The notes: generated by a model not told the origin, from the letters alone. Numbered from the stretch's first letter, positions 31,477-45,330 are shown. The stretch is DNA of 64,000 bases from Cryptomeria japonica (GCF_030272615.1 NC_081413.1:601152709-601216708), one strand, 5' to 3'. Made by a program: numbers and translations.

Positions 31477-33262
31477 GGTGCGCAGGAGCACCTAGTTGGG
31501 TAAAACTCTCCTTTTTGAGTATTTTATGCTTTCATGTTTGTAATGTCTTGTGTTAAGTTTATATTGTTGTTTTAGGCTGTTTTGTGTCTTGTCTAGTGGT
31601 TTTGATCTCTTTTTGGGCTCAAGAGGTCAAGTTTTGCCTTTCAGGCTTTGTGTTGACAATTTTGGCAAAAATGTGTAAAATTGCCTAAAAGGTCTCCAAA
31701 TGCTTTCCAAAGCATTGAAACATGTTTACTAAGTGGTTTTGAGCATGTCTTAGGTGTTTAGACAAGTTGATGAGGTTAGGTTGTCAAAAATGCCTTTTGG
31801 AGCAAGAAATGTTGTCATTTGGGCTTAAAAATAGGGTTTAGTGAGGGTTTGGATGCACCTACCATAGATTCACTCTACCAAACATGGTTCAAACTTCCAC
31901 ATTGCTAGGAGACCTCTGCCACAACAAATTAAAGCTTTCCTTGCCTTTAATGAACAAGCATTATGCCAAACACTTGGCAAACAACTGAGAAAAGTAGTAA
32001 AATTGCCACTGTCACTGTCAAAATATTGCCTTTTTACCAGTCAACTGCTGCTACACCTTTGGACCTGCATAACAAGGAGTTTGAACATGGAATATACCTC
32101 AATGAGGTCTGCAAAACACTAAGGAATTTTCCTATTACATAGCCTTCGCAGTTACAAGGCTTGGTTAATGCTTTTGAAGCATTCCTTGTGATATTTGACA
32201 ATGCAAATCACAAAACAGTGAACTTGCTGCCAGTTACAAAAATTGTTCAAACTTGTCAACTATTGAAGTTGAATCAAGCTAACTTGTAACACTTCTCAGA
32301 CTCCTTGATTGGCATTTTTAACACTCCAATGCATTTGATTACAAGAATTTGAGTTTTCAAGAAGGATATTAGTCAAGTTCCCAAAACTTGTCTAATCTTC
32401 ACTCAAATTTGTCCTCCAAACATACTTCTGATTCAAAAAGAAATATATACACAATGTACATGCATGAGTCAACTTGACCCAATCCATTTTGGTGGGAACC
32501 CAGGCCTAGATTAGTCAAGTTGTGGCATTTTCCAACTCCAAACCCTTGACAGGGCAGTGAGCACACAAAATGGAAGAAATTTTATTACACCAACTTGTAA
32601 AAGAAAAACCAATACAATGGTCACTTGAGGAGCATTGAATAATCAAAATAAACACTTCCTAGAAGGTACAATACGAACAAGAGTGCTATAGTACGGACTG
32701 TTACTCCAAGGAAGAGAAAAACAGTGAAAAACCCAGAATTTCATGCTTTTCTATTAGGATTCCTTTGCTAATACAATCACCAACCTTTCTTAAGGAAAAG
32801 GGAGGCCTTTTAATAGTGTTTCCAATTAGTTACCAAGCCTTGTACGGACATGAGGCTTCCTCAACTGCATTTTACTAGAAAAACCCAAAAATGACAACTT
32901 TTTCAACTTTTGCAAAGCCCAAATGACAACATTTCTTGTTCCAAAAGGCATTTTTGACAACCTAACCTCATCAACTTGTCTAAACACCTAATACATGCTC
33001 AAAACCACTTAGTAAACATGTTTCAATGCTTTGGAAAGCATTTGGAGACCTTTTAGGCAATTTTACACATTTTTGCCAAAATTGTCAACACAAAACCTGA
33101 AAGGCAAAACTTGACCTCTTGAGCCCAAAAAGAGATCAAAACCACTAGAGAAGACACAAAATAGCCTAAAACAACAATATAAACTTAACACAAGACATTA
33201 CAAACATGAAAGCATAAAATACTCAAAAAGGAGAGTTTTACCCAACTAGGTGCTCTTGCACC
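31477..33262. mobile_element. Long inverted-repeat element, arms about 350 bp
   Basis: Left arm 31477-31826 and right arm 32915-33262 are reverse complements; I count about five substitutions by eye in the roughly 335 bp that align without gaps. Both start with GGTGC...GAGCACCTAGTTGGG. The loop of about 1.09 kb has no long ORF. The structure fits a non-autonomous DNA transposon with long terminal repeats (MULE or foldback type) or a recent inverted duplication. I found no target duplication. A transcript through it would form long double-stranded RNA. Confidence 0.75.
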
Positions 33263-34241
33263 AACAACCCTCTCTCCAATGATACTCTCCCTTTGCTCCC
33301 GAAGGGCGGGGTGATGTGTCTTGCAACCAACTTGGATTCACAACTATAGTTAGGCCATAACAATTAATCAATTCCTATATAATGAGCACCAAAGCATTAT
33401 TCATATTCTTTATTCATTAATGTTAAACACTCATTCCATGTACACTCATTTGAAACATCTAACTTATGCAAATTTCAAATCTAATAATGTATTCACCACA
33501 AAATTACAATCCAAGTAAGAAAACAAATTAGCAATATCATAAGGGAAGTAAAACAAGAAAAAACTATCATGATAATTTTGTGATATTGGAAACATATAAA
33601 ATATTAATTATAATTATATAAAAATTGTTCGTGCAACCTAAGTGTTGATAACCAGTTTGAGAAATAGGTGTGTGAACATAAGGCCATGTATATATATTTT
33701 TAATTAAATTTTTAGCCAAAGTAATGCAAAACCATTGCTTGCATTGTTGGTCCATAGTGCCTAAAGTTACAAATTGGTCAAATCATATTCAGCTAGAAGA
33801 TTTCTAGAGTTGTATTATATATTGTTTGTATTTAGTATAGCTCATAGACGTTCTTACATGACATAGTGATCTTTTATTTCCTTGGATCTGCTTTTTGTGA
33901 AAGGTAGGGCCACTTCTAGTAGGAAGGTGCATAGAGGATTATTGGTATGTGGTTAGATGTAAAACATTTGGGTGATGCTCTCTCTTACAATTGAAATGCC
34001 GAAGACATGATTTATCAGATATTAATTTTGATTTCACATGACATTGTATTATTATACCTCATACATTGTTCTCTAGATGAAAGGCCATGTACTCTTAGTA
34101 TGATAGAATGACTATTATAATTAATTGTACAACTTAATAATGTTATCTTAGGAAAAGAATATGATTTTTTTTTATTGGAATAAAAAACAATATGATTGAT
34201 TAAAAATTGTTTCAAAATAAATGTTTGACTCTTTGACCTTA
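33263..34241. other. No gene; carries a dispersed repeat
   Basis: Contains, near 33890-33990, the reverse copy of the repeat at 13240-13345 (GGTAGGGCCACTTCTAGT, GGTGATGCTCTCTCTTA). Otherwise AT-rich and featureless. Confidence 0.45.
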
Positions 34242-34340
34242 TATTGATACTTAGTCAATGACTTCAGTATTATATATTGATACGTAATCAATGACTGCAG
34301 TTTTATATATTGATAGGTAGTCAATGACTTCAGTATTAAA
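34242..34340. repeat. 33-bp tandem repeat, three copies
   Basis: Units 34242-34274, 34275-34307 and 34308-34340 share TATTGATAC and TAGTCAATGACTTCAGTA with a few substitutions each. Confidence 0.85.
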
Positions 34341-34518
34341 TGATTTAAAAAAAAATTGAGAGCATTTTCCAGAAAATAAACAGCAGTCCAGTTACTGGTA
34401 ACATTGCCAAAGAGATAGAAGGACACAACGCCAAAGAGATAGAAGAACACAACAAATTAACTGGCCAATCAATTGCCTTTAATCAGAGGGAATGCGGAAG
34501 TGAATCCAACGGTCTTCT

Positions 34519-34604
34519 ATAAGAAAGTTATTAAAACAAAGACTAGTCATCTAACACTTCAATAAGAAAGTTATTAAAACAAAGACTAGTCATCTAACAC
34601 TTCA
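34519..34604. repeat. 43-bp perfect tandem duplication
   Basis: 34519-34561 and 34562-34604 are identical (ATAAGAAAGTTATTAAAACA at the start of each, ending CATCTAACACTTCA). A recent event. Confidence 0.9.
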
Positions 34605-35902
34605 AGAGGAAAGAAAATTTGAAACTTAAAGAAGTCAAGGAGCCTCCTGCTTATCCTTCATATGTGCCCTATAAAAGTTAGGCTGAGGTCCCATGGAGGG
34701 GGGCTTCCAAAAAAATAGAGCTGGAGCTGTTGAGATTTTTTACGAATATTTTAAAGACTCATATTATGATTCAGCTTAGGCTGGGGTCCCATGGGAGGGG
34801 CTTGGGCTCTATTTTTAACGAAGAAATGGTCTCACAAGCAAATTTTTTTCCTCTACGAAATTAATTGGAATCTTTCCCCAAAAAAAAGAAGCACCAAAAT
34901 CAAATGAAGAGGGAAAATGATATTTATTTAATTAATTTTACCTTTCTTTGTGCTCAAACTTCCTTAAATTTAGTAGTTCAAAATTTTAAGCTAGTTGCAT
35001 AACAAAACTCATGGGACCGCATGTTTAAATTTTTCCTAAAAATTCTCAGCTGCTTAAGCTCCTAAATTTAAGGATGTCTGCAGTCCCATGAACTTTATAG
35101 TAGCATAAGTTTAAGCTTCTATATTTAAGCAAGCTAGTGGTAGATAAATTTAGTTTTCTTTGACAAGTGGTATAAAATATTCTTAAGCTGGTGGAAAAAT
35201 TTCTAGGCCCACCATATTTGCAGGGGAAAATATTCCAAATAATCTTCGTAGCAAAAGAATAATTTCCTCATAAAACCACCTCTTCTTTAAAAATAGAAGC
35301 TAAGCTCCCATGAGACCCTTGCCTCAGACAATTGAAGCAGCAGGAGAAATCACCAATTATGCTGGCCTTGTTGCAAATGAGAAAAATTGTAGTGTGTTTC
35401 AAAGTTTGACCTCTCCCCCAATTTGTTGCGACTCTTCGTATTGTATAACTAGCTCCAGGATGTTTGGTGCTGAAGTTTACTGACAATTTGGGGGATGCCA
35501 GTTTGATTGGTTGTAGTTGTTTGACAGAGTGACCTCCAGATTCACTAGTGGACTTGGTGGAGGAAATGATAGTCACTTCTGCAAAGTTGTGTGCCTGGGG
35601 GGCCTCGTACCTGACCAGTGTAGAGTCCCTGTCTAGACTCTAAAGTTTAAAAACACAAATCTTTCACCATTGGGTTAAAATTCGCTCAAGTAAAAACATA
35701 GGGAATGCTTTATAAGATTGAAAGCGAGATTTCTACACCAGTTGGATGCTACCATTGCCACAACATGGAAATTTTGTGCAGGAAGAGAAATTATATATTT
35801 ATCAGACTCGCTGAAATGGATAATTTTTCATTGTAATGCATCTTTAAAGAGAGAAAACCATTTCAGTTCATTTACGGAAACGGGTTTTATCCTCCAAGGA
35901 AT
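34605..35902. other. Region downstream of the TNL gene
   Basis: Contains two similar words (AGGCTGAGGTCCCATGGAGG near 34681 and AGGCTGGGGTCCCATGGGAG near 34779). A 102-codon minus ORF at 35268-35576 has no recognisable domain; it could be a decayed exon. No clear poly(A) signal for the TNL gene was identified. Confidence 0.4.
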
Positions 35903-38900
35903 CTAACATAAATATCTATGTTTATCTTTCAACCTGTCCTCTTCTGTCAACACTATGTTTGATTGTTTGAAAGTCCTCGAAAATGGTGATCTTGATTTAT
36001 GCTCCCAAATGCTATATATTGAAAGCATTTTTACATGAACATCTGTTGTTGATCTCTTTATAGTTCTCACTCCCAATTCTATCAACAGCTCTGATCGCCC
36101 ATCCGCCAATAGCCTTCTCCATTCCAACCATCTATTCCCCACATATATATCTACCTCACTGGTTCTGGTACCTCCGGTTGCTCCACCTATGGCTTCGGAA
36201 TTCCTCCAGACCAGTAATTTGGGATTCAAATTTATAGTTGTTCCATCAGCAGTTTCTTCTGTTCGTTGAACCAATACAGTTTCTAGTTCAAAGCATTCCT
36301 CCAAATTCCATCTCATTCCTGCCTTTTCAATTACCATGTGAACCGCGTCCTGAGAAAAACTGCGACCCTGCAAAACAGAACACAAATCTCATTATCCTCA
36401 AACAATATAACCATTCTCCTACATCTAAAATAGTACATTTTAAATTTAATTTGTCAGTTGTTACACAAGACGCGATTTCCTCAATTGCCTTGCATGGTGC
36501 TAATAGTCAAGACAAATATAGTATATGATAAGCTGGAGGTGACAGTCGATTTCCTCCACCAAGTCCACTGGTGAACTAACAAATGCAATGAAGTGGAATA
36601 TGTACCAAGAGATCCACAGAGAAAAGGAAAAACTAGTTTGGTCTTGTTTGAGAATCAATTCTAATTTAAGTTTAGTTTCTGATGCAATACCCATGTCTGT
36701 GATGCAAGTGACATAGAATATGTCCAAATCTTCCTGTTTATGAAGGAACCAGCCAGGTCATAAGCAGCGAGAAGGTGCATGCCAAAATCTATGGGCAGAT
36801 GTTTCCATGCAATCCAACTCCATTGCATCCATGCCAAGTCCAGAAAGAGTTTATTATATAAATTTTTCTCCTCCTCTAAGACTTGCTTCTCTTTACCTTC
36901 CCTTCTGCATAGCAAATGAACTCCACCCTTTTTGCCCCATATTCGTGGATGTGGATGTGATGGGTGTGCCCAAATACAAATCCTGTCTCCATCTTGCAAG
37001 CTTCTAACGAAATCATGCTTTTCACTGCAAATGAAAAGATGAAGTTCATCTCTACCATTTTCACTACTATCTTCACCTCTGTTCCTCACAATTTGAATTC
37101 TTAAGACTTCGAATCCACCTCTGATAACAGTGGCATCAATACCACTGTGCTTCTCATATGAAATAAAGCAGAAAATAACTCCTACGCATCTCATGTTCTG
37201 GTCCATTGAAATATGAATATCCATCAAAGGTAAATTTGAACTAGTGCACTTGTCCATTTTATTTTGGATTTGATGATCAAGCCACTCTGGAATTTCATTT
37301 CCATAGAAAATTAATTCCCTTCCCTGTCATACAAAAGCAGGTTCATCACAAGCATGAGACATGAATACTCTTTGATATGGATAATTTTCTGCTAGAACAT
37401 GGTTTTCATCAATAAAAATGACTATCAAGAAATGCAATAAAGATGGTAACTGTTGAATGACTAAGGACAGAAGTGATTTTAAAAGTTACGACACACAAGG
37501 TTACAGATTCAAATGGTTGTTCTTAAAATTCAGCAAAATATCTTACAACATAAATTTACCAATATTTTCTTCATGGAAAACAAGAATGATGAATAAACGG
37601 TACGTTAATCGGAAATAGTTATATGATAATTGCTTTTTCAGTCAACAAAATTCTATGTTTCTCATTATAGGTTCAATACTGACATCTGTTGCAACATTGC
37701 TGCCATCAATCTTTAGAAAAACAGAAACTAATGTGTATTATCACAATCATAGTTCACTTCAACACCCTGATGATTTATCAGAAATTTCATTTGTGGACAA
37801 TGCTTCAGAAATTGTTGAGGTTTCCAATCATCATTTATACCATGCCGTAATCCTAATCAAGTTCTAGTGTCCTGGATGGCAATACTGCTGCCTATTAGAT
37901 TTCAGTAGCTTCAGCAATTATTGAATTTTCAAGACAAGTATCAGAAACACAGTTAGATGTTAATTATCCTACGGCCATCTCAAAGGTTTATGATAGAATG
38001 GAATCCATTACTGAAGCAAAATATATCTAAGAAAACAGAGAACGCAGACAGGGTCTACCTTAGCCCAATTCTGAAGTTTAGAGACTATGACACCAGTTCC
38101 ACCAAGGTGTAGTCTTCCCAATGACTTCAATGAATCCAAGCCTGTGATATCTGTGCTCTTAAGGCTCTTACATCCCGTTATATTGAGGTCTACCAAAGCC
38201 TGCAAAGATCCCAGTCCAGGTACACATTCCAATTCCTCACAGTTGTGCAGCAATAGAGTCTCCAAACATTTCATGTTCGAAATGTCTGAGACTCTACTCA
38301 ACCTTTTACAATTACTTACATCAACATGCACCAGACTTCCTGGAAGGCGTGGCAATTCTAGAAGCTCTTCACAACCACGAAGAATCAGTTTAGTCAATTT
38401 AGGTAGGTATTTAATTTTCACGGGTAACATGCAAAAGTTGTTGTATTCTAGATGGACAGCCTCCAGAGACATCAGCGATGCAAACTGTACAGGTAGCATC
38501 TTCAGTCCACAAGAACTTGCTTCTAGAACTTGCAGTGCTCTTAGACCAGATAAGTTTCCAGGAAGCCTCATGAGATTATAAATTCCATTTAATTTTAAGA
38601 TCCTAAGGTTCTCAAAGTTTCCAAAACTTTCAGGAAGTTGCAGTAAATTGCAGCACAAAGAGAGATTGAGTTCTTCAAGATGGCGAAGTTTCCCAATTTC
38701 TTCAGGTAAGCAAACAAAACCAGATGAGTCCATGTCTAAAATACGCAAGCGATGGAGGGTCCCAAGGGAGCTTGGCAATCTCTTCAAAGCAGTGGAGTTG
38801 CTTATAGACAATTTTTCCAAGAGGAACATGCCTGCAAAGAAATCTGGCATCTCAGATATTGAAGTAGATATCAATAAAAGCTCTCTCATTGAGGTAAGAT

Positions 38901-41900
38901 TTCCCAAATTGTCTGGCAGCATAGTAAGACTAGTACAATGAGAAAGGTTTAGCTTTTTTAGCGAAACAAGTCCTGAAAAGCTATGTGGAAGTTCCTTGAG
39001 ATTTTGACAATTTGACAAATCCATGTACTCTAGCTTTTCTAGACTGCCAATTGACTCGGGTAATGTTGTTATCCTCATACAACCATGCAATTCCAATTTT
39101 ACCAAAAACCGTAGCTTCAAAAAATCTGGAAGTTTCTCAAGCTGGGAGCACTCACTGAGATTCAAAACTTTAAGATTCTTGGGTGCCTGCAAATCAAAGT
39201 GTGTATTAGGACATAATTGTTAGCAAGAAAACCATCAACCAAGACATAGAAGATAACCAGGATGAAATTACCTTTTGATGAAATTGGTCATCCCAAACTT
39301 GCTTGATGCTGCTTTGGGGCAATTCTAGAACTGCCATTTTCTTCATTTTCAGTTCTACAGGTAAACAGTCCAGAGAACAACACTTCCACCTTAGCCATAT
39401 CAATTGTGAGGTTAGCTTTCTGAAATCTCCTCCTATAATTGTGTTACTAACTGAAAGCAGACGTAGGTTCTGCATTGGCTCAAAATCTTCTGCACTCCAA
39501 ACTTTCCACTTATGAGAATCATAGATGATACCTTGAACACTTCTTGATACCTGTTGCATAGACGGGCCTTGTCAGTTGCATTGCATGGAAAGCTGGCAAA
39601 AAGAGGCACAGACCAAAGTTTTCTTTCTAAGAACTCATTGGTTTACCAATTGTTATAAGAACAATGTTGACTTTTCCCTTTTTGTTTGCAATTCACATCT
39701 GAGGCTTTCCTCCCAACCAGTTTTTAATTTATATTCTTTTTAGTTTGGGTCGGACTCTGGCCATGACTGACCATGTATTCCTAGAACATAACAAGAATAC
39801 TTTTCAATCAATATCAAGATATAGAACTAGTAAAGTTAGTTTCCCAGCCGCTACTAGAAGATTTACCCATGTAAACAAAAGATCATAGGCCATTCACATT
39901 AGGAAGAACTTTAGCTAGTTTTTTGAAAATGACTTTTTCTGACTGGGTAAATCTTCCACTACAAGGAAAATAATTTCTGCAGAGGAAAATCATATTGATA
40001 TAAAACTAGATGAGGACTATGCAGTTTTTCAGATCTTATATCCATATATTTCCAATGTCAGGATTATATTTACAGCATTAGAATAACATCCATCGGAGCA
40101 GTACAAGTTTCTGATTATTAGCAAAAGACATAATAATAGGTTAATATATGACTATACCAGAAATGAGAAAACACAGTAACAATTTATGATTAGTTTTGTG
40201 ACATCATCATGTAAAGATTTTGAGAGAGAAAATTACCAAATGATCTTTTAAAGCTTTTCTAACTTCCTTCTCATCCCACAATCTGCTGCGTTTGCCAGGA
40301 TCAGCATGATTCTGCTTTCTCACAATTGCCCGTCCCATATCCCGAAGAATGTCATGCATTTGCAACCGATCATCAAAAGTGAACTTTACAAGAGATTTGG
40401 CATGAAGATTGTGTATAGCCAAGTTCGCAGACCATCCAGAACTTTCCCAAATGCTCAAGACTTTGGATTTCTCACTTCCAATGAAGAAACATGCTATATC
40501 AAGAAAGATTTGTTTTTCTGTTTCATTCAGATTATCATAGCTAATTATTAGCCTTTCCTCCATTTTAGTAATTTCACCATTTTCTAACTGTTTTAAGACT
40601 TCAATCCAGATTTTGGAGTCTTTTTTGTCATACAAAAGCCTAGCTATAACCTCGATAGTTAGAGGAAGCCCTTGGCAGGCCTTCACAACCTTCTCAGTTA
40701 GGTCTGGATAGTTTTTACTGGGAAACTCTTGAGAGAAAGCATGCCGACAAAACAACTTCAGAGCTTGATCATAGTTGAGCTCATCTACATGATAGGGTAT
40801 ATGATTATGCTTCCTGCCCAGCACATTTGTGTCTCTAGATGTTACAATGACTCTTCCCTGAAGATGAAACCATTGTTCTAACAGTTCATCTAAAACATCT
40901 CGATCATCAACATCATCGAGAACCAGAAGTGCATTAGTAATACTTATAGAATCTTTTCCCATCCAGCTGTCTCCTTCAGCAGAATTATTGATTTTATATA
41001 CCATATTGTTTACTATTTTTCTTCGCAGTTCAGTGTGTTCAGTGTTTCTAACATCTGATAAAAAGTAACTAACACTGAAATTGAAACACATGCTGTTGAA
41101 CACTGCTGTTGCAAGAGTTGTTTTACCTGTGCCGCCAATTCCATAAATACCCACTATTATCAGTTTTTCATCGGATTCCATTTGTAATAAGGTAATCACC
41201 TTTGCCACACGCTCCTCAAGTCCAACAGAGAATTTAGGAAGTTGTCTTGTTGTTTGCAGCTTTCTAAGAATCTGTGATGTCACAATATCGACAAGTTTCC
41301 CTTCATATCTGCATAGATAAAATATTAATAAGCTGATGTGTACATAGGCAAAGTATCATTTTAACAGACCTAAAGAAAGCCAAATCTGGACATGAAATGT
41401 AATGTCCCCTGAGGATGAATTATATGAGGTAATGCTTTCCTAAAAGTTAAAACATAACTAATAACAAAAAATCGATTTAGCCATATAAAGAAACATTGCA
41501 GTTGCCTACATGTCCTAGCTAACAGATTGAAATAGTCAGCCTCTTTTAACCAAATGATCCACTCTATGACTTTTTAATAGGGTAGTAAGGAATCTATTGG
41601 ATCCCTTAATCTTGTTCAAAGAATACAAATACAAATACAAATACATTTCAGAGGCAGTCTACAAAGTTGTTAAGCATCTTGTTCATGTTCATTGGTGATT
41701 ATATATATGATCTTTGGATATTGCAAATTGATTTTGCTTCCAATTATTTCATGCTGTTGCTTCTAAAAATTTCCCATTTCCCAAATGGGAGATTTTATCC
41801 AACTAGGGATCTTTAGCATAAAAAGATCCTTTTATCATCCAAGCACATATTCAACCCTCCACAGGTCAACATCCACTTTGATAGCATAAGAGATTGTCCG

Positions 41901-43346
41901 AGCCTTACCAATCACGATCATGTTTTTCTTTGTGCTCTCTTGTTCTAGTCCGGCTCTTGCAGCTCTGTTCTTCTTGATCATCTGATTGTTCAAAATCAAG
42001 TTCTTCAAGATATCACTTTTATTGATTTAACTCTAAACTCAGACCAAATCAAGCTGTTAGATTCAATCCTTGAACCGATGTCTAACCACTTGGAGGTCAT
42101 CTAATTGAATTGGTATTTAACTCTTTGTAGTTGTTTGGTCCAATACAAGGAATACTTGGTACTTCAAATTTATCTAACCAAGAATTTTCTTTTAGGCACT
42201 TTCTTCCATAAATATATGATTGAGGGCCAAGATACACACTCTGAATAGGATGCGATATATTTTAACATAATTTTAGGCCTAACTGGTCATTAGCACCTAT
42301 CAGAATTTCTAACCAATTTAGAAATTGGTTTCTATTGGTATCCAGATTGAAAGTATATTCTGCATACCAAATTTGAATTCCTTCGATTTAAGAGGTCATA
42401 CAATAGGTTAGGGTTGCTAATATGCCTGTAATTGTGTCTAATATCATTGCATATCAGGCAAGTTATAAAATATATATTTCATTTTCTACTTTTCCGAGTT
42501 ACACATCTCAAACTTTTTGCCATTCCTAAGGGTCTTTGGATGGGTTCATCTACTGGTTTTACTGGGTAGACCGTTTGAGTTGGTTGTATGCAGATAAGGG
42601 GAATTTTCTATTCAGGATTGATGACTTTTATAATAACGGAGTTTCTTTTTGTATTGAATTCTGTCCTCATTCTAAAGGTTGTGAATAATATTGATTCGTA
42701 GGTTTCATTTCACATTATTGAAGGCAATTATTTTCTTCCATATCATTCTCCAAGTGGCAATAACTAGCTTTCAGTGCCCATCTCGCAATTTTCTTTTCCT
42801 ATGATTATTCAAGTCCAAAATTTCAATATGGTCACAAAGAAATAATACAGTTGAAAATACTAACCATTACTATCAAAATAACAATACCTACCCATGAAAA
42901 TCGTCAGGGAGAGACCATCCCGAGAAACTACAGGCTTCATATAAAGCTCTGCACCACTTCTGCACGGTATCTTCACTGTATCCGAGTGAATCCTTATGTT
43001 GTTGAAAAGCTTGAGCAAAAGGGCCCTTCTGATGGCGAACTTGTTGTGGCTCAACATCATAGAATATGGGTATCATAATATTCTTGGATTCCACCATCAT
43101 TACCACTTCATTGAGGCACCATACAGAGTAAGCATAGTTTTTTGAGAAAATGGGGATCACAATACGTGAATTCTGTATAGCTTGTTCTAAGCTCAAATTG
43201 ATATGGTTTCCTCTTTCAAGCGTCTCCTTGTCCAGAAATACATTGAGTTGTGCCGCAGTTAATCTATAGTAGAGATGATCTACTAAAGTTTTTCTTGTGT
43301 CTGGCCCTCTGAAGCTCAGGAACACATCGAATTTTCTGTTGGCCAT
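35903..43346 (-). CDS. TIR-NBS-LRR (TNL) immune receptor, six exons
   Basis: Exons: 43346-42892, 41308-40237, 39550-39272, 39186-38059, 37323-36691, 36367-35903; all introns are GT...AG, phases match, and the total is 4,032 nt (1,343 residues). TIR: residues 1-152, with FDVFLSFRGPDTR and the NADase glutamate in YSVWCLNE (E80). NB-ARC: P-loop GIGGTGKTT (208-216), kinase-2 LLVLDDV (279-285), RNBS-B GRVIVTSRD, GLPL as CQGLPLTI, MHD as MHDILRDMG (469). LRR: about 15 repeats in 603-978. A C-JID-like post-LRR domain starts GRELIFYGNEIPEWL (979). Exon 6 adds 154 residues of unknown role. Expected role: cytoplasmic or nuclear sensing of pathogen effectors, leading to TIR-produced nucleotide signals and cell death. 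No stop or missing key motif, so likely functional. The exon 5 donor is the least certain junction. Confidence 0.88.
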
Positions 43347-43394
43347 GATTAGGCTTCTTAATGCTGAACTAAAGCAGGCCGGTCTACACTCAAA

Positions 43395-43403
43395 TATTTA
43401 TAG
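43395..43403 (-). promoter_or_regulatory. TATA box of the TNL gene
   Basis: CTATAAATA on the minus strand, 49 bp upstream of the ATG at 43346. A start about 30 bp downstream would leave a short 5' UTR of about 20 nt. A fair match to the plant TATA consensus. Confidence 0.5.
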
Positions 43404-44142
43404 TTCCTGCTGGAATACAGGCATTGCATTCAATTTGTCTATAAATTTTCTTTCTCTTCATTATTAATTCATATTGAAAAAAATCAGTACATTTTTCTTT
43501 AAATTATATATTTTAATACTTTTAATTTATTGGACCATTTGGAATACACCACTATCATATATCATAGATATTGACTTTATTATATACTCTATTGAAAGCG
43601 CGTGAACTGTCTTTTTTTTAGCCCCAGTTTTTCTCCTCGCAGGTCGCGTAGTTGACTAGGTTTACGCCGGTTTCAGACCTGGTGCAGCATATTGAAAAAC
43701 AATTATGTTGAAAAACAATTATACCCTCTTAATCTTCTTCCCCATTACCAAGCCGCCTCTTTAATTCTAGAATAAAACTCGTTTTGTTGGGTGTTCATAA
43801 TCTGTCACATCCCTTAAAGCAACGTGTAAAAATCGCTGAGGGATTGTTGGCAATGCCGTAAAGAGGCATGGTGGCCATATGCAGGAAGGCAAAGCAAGCC
43901 TCAGAGACCTAACTAATTTTGACTCCTCGGATACCTAATTAATTTTGATTGATGTATGTTTGACGGAGCATGTTGAAATTGAAATGAATGAATGGATGCT
44001 TTTAAACCGTCTATTGGACGCACAGATAAACCAGCCTATGAATGAATGTTGAGTAAAGGCAGGGTTGTCCATCAAAGCATAAAATTATAGAAGCTTGTCA
44101 GGGAAAAGGATGCTGCCAGTATGGACACCACGTGAAGGTAAG
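43404..44142. other. Upstream region of the TNL gene
   Basis: No gene found; likely includes the TNL promoter. No LTR ends or coding remnants recognised. Confidence 0.4.
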
Positions 44143-44228
44143 GGACTTCACAACTTGTGTCTAGCATTCCTCCAACTTATGCAAGATAAGGGACTTCATA
44201 ACTTGTGTCTAGCATTTCTCCAGCTTAT
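44143..44228. repeat. Imperfect tandem duplication of about 43 bp
   Basis: The string AAGGGACTTCACAACTTGTG, followed by TCTAGCATTCCTCCAACTTATG, occurs twice in a row with a few differences. Confidence 0.7.
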
Positions 44229-44854
44229 GTCATAGTGAGATCTTTTGTCACAACCCTCCTTTATCACCTTTTTTTGATTTAAATACAAAACTCTATTTAT
44301 ATTCTTTGGATGAATTATTGAATGGATATTGTAAGGGAATAAAAATAATAATAATAAACCACACACACATGGAAAATGCATATATATTTTAATTTGTTAT
44401 TTAATTTCCCTCACCCAAATTAAGGCACATGTTGTAGGAGGAATAAGAAGCTTCTAGAGGCTTCTCCACCTCCTTGCATGTAACTCCTCCCACTAAGCCT
44501 AAATCAATTTGCATGGAGGCCAAATTGGGAGAGAATCTCTTTTTTTTTTCAATTAATAATTGGGTAGTGGGAATTTGAAATTTCTTTTATAAAATAGGTA
44601 CAAGTTTCAAAAGGGGAGTTAGCTATTCCATAAGAAATTTCTGCAAGTTGAATTCTCCTTTGTAGTCCACTTTCATTAGCAGCTAAGATTTTTTTTGTTG
44701 GGAGGATTTCTCTTCAATTTGGAGGATCAAGGAAGACTCTACACCATCTTCAAGCATCCAGGTTCCTTCAACTTAGTTTATGCATCTCATTTTTATGGTA
44801 GATTAGATTTGATTAGATTAATTATGAGTATGAAATTCATTTGTGTTTTGTTAA

Positions 44855-45330
44855 AGAATTAGTTTTAGATTTTGTAGAAAATGAGAGTCATGGTTTAAAT
44901 AAGATTCATTGTTTAAATTCTTGATATGAAATTAGTTTTAGATTTTGTAGAAAATGAGAGTCATGGTTTAAATAAGATTCATTGTTTAAATTCTTGATAT
45001 GAAATTAGTTTTAGATTTTGTAAAGAATGAGATTTATGGCTTAAATGAGATTCATTGTTTGAAATTTTGATAAGGAATTAGTTTTGTAGATTTTGTAGAG
45101 AATGAGATTTATTGTTAAATAAGATTCATTGCTTAAATTTTTGATAAGAAATTAGTTTCAGATTTTGTAGAGAATGAAATTCATTGTTTAAATTTTGATA
45201 AGAAATTTGTTTCAGATTTTGTAGAATGAGATTCATTGTTTAAATTCTTAAGTTTCAGATTTTGTAGAAAATAAGATTCATTGTTTTAATTCTGATAAGA
45301 GATTAGTTTCAGATTGAAAGAAGTAGAGTA
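44855..45330. repeat. 73-bp tandem repeat, about seven copies
   Basis: Units start GAAATTAGTTTTAGATTTTG and contain TAGAAAATGAGAGTCATGG and AAGATTCATTGTTTAAATTC. The first three start at 44855, 44928 and 45001, exactly 73 bp apart and nearly identical; later copies are shorter and diverged. Confidence 0.85.

Noticed and set aside
35268-35576. Minus ORF of 102 codons as a further TNL exon
   Set aside because: The exon 6 frame ends in a stop at 35903 and this ORF has no domain; joining it would be arbitrary.
36840-36880. Alternative exon 5 donor AAG|GTAAAG near 36876
   Set aside because: Strong donor sequence, but its phase does not match exon 6 and leads to an early stop; the donor at 36691 keeps the frame.
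41398-41440. LTR-like start TGTAATGTCCCC in TNL intron 1
   Set aside because: Only a short word matches; no end, duplication or second copy was found.
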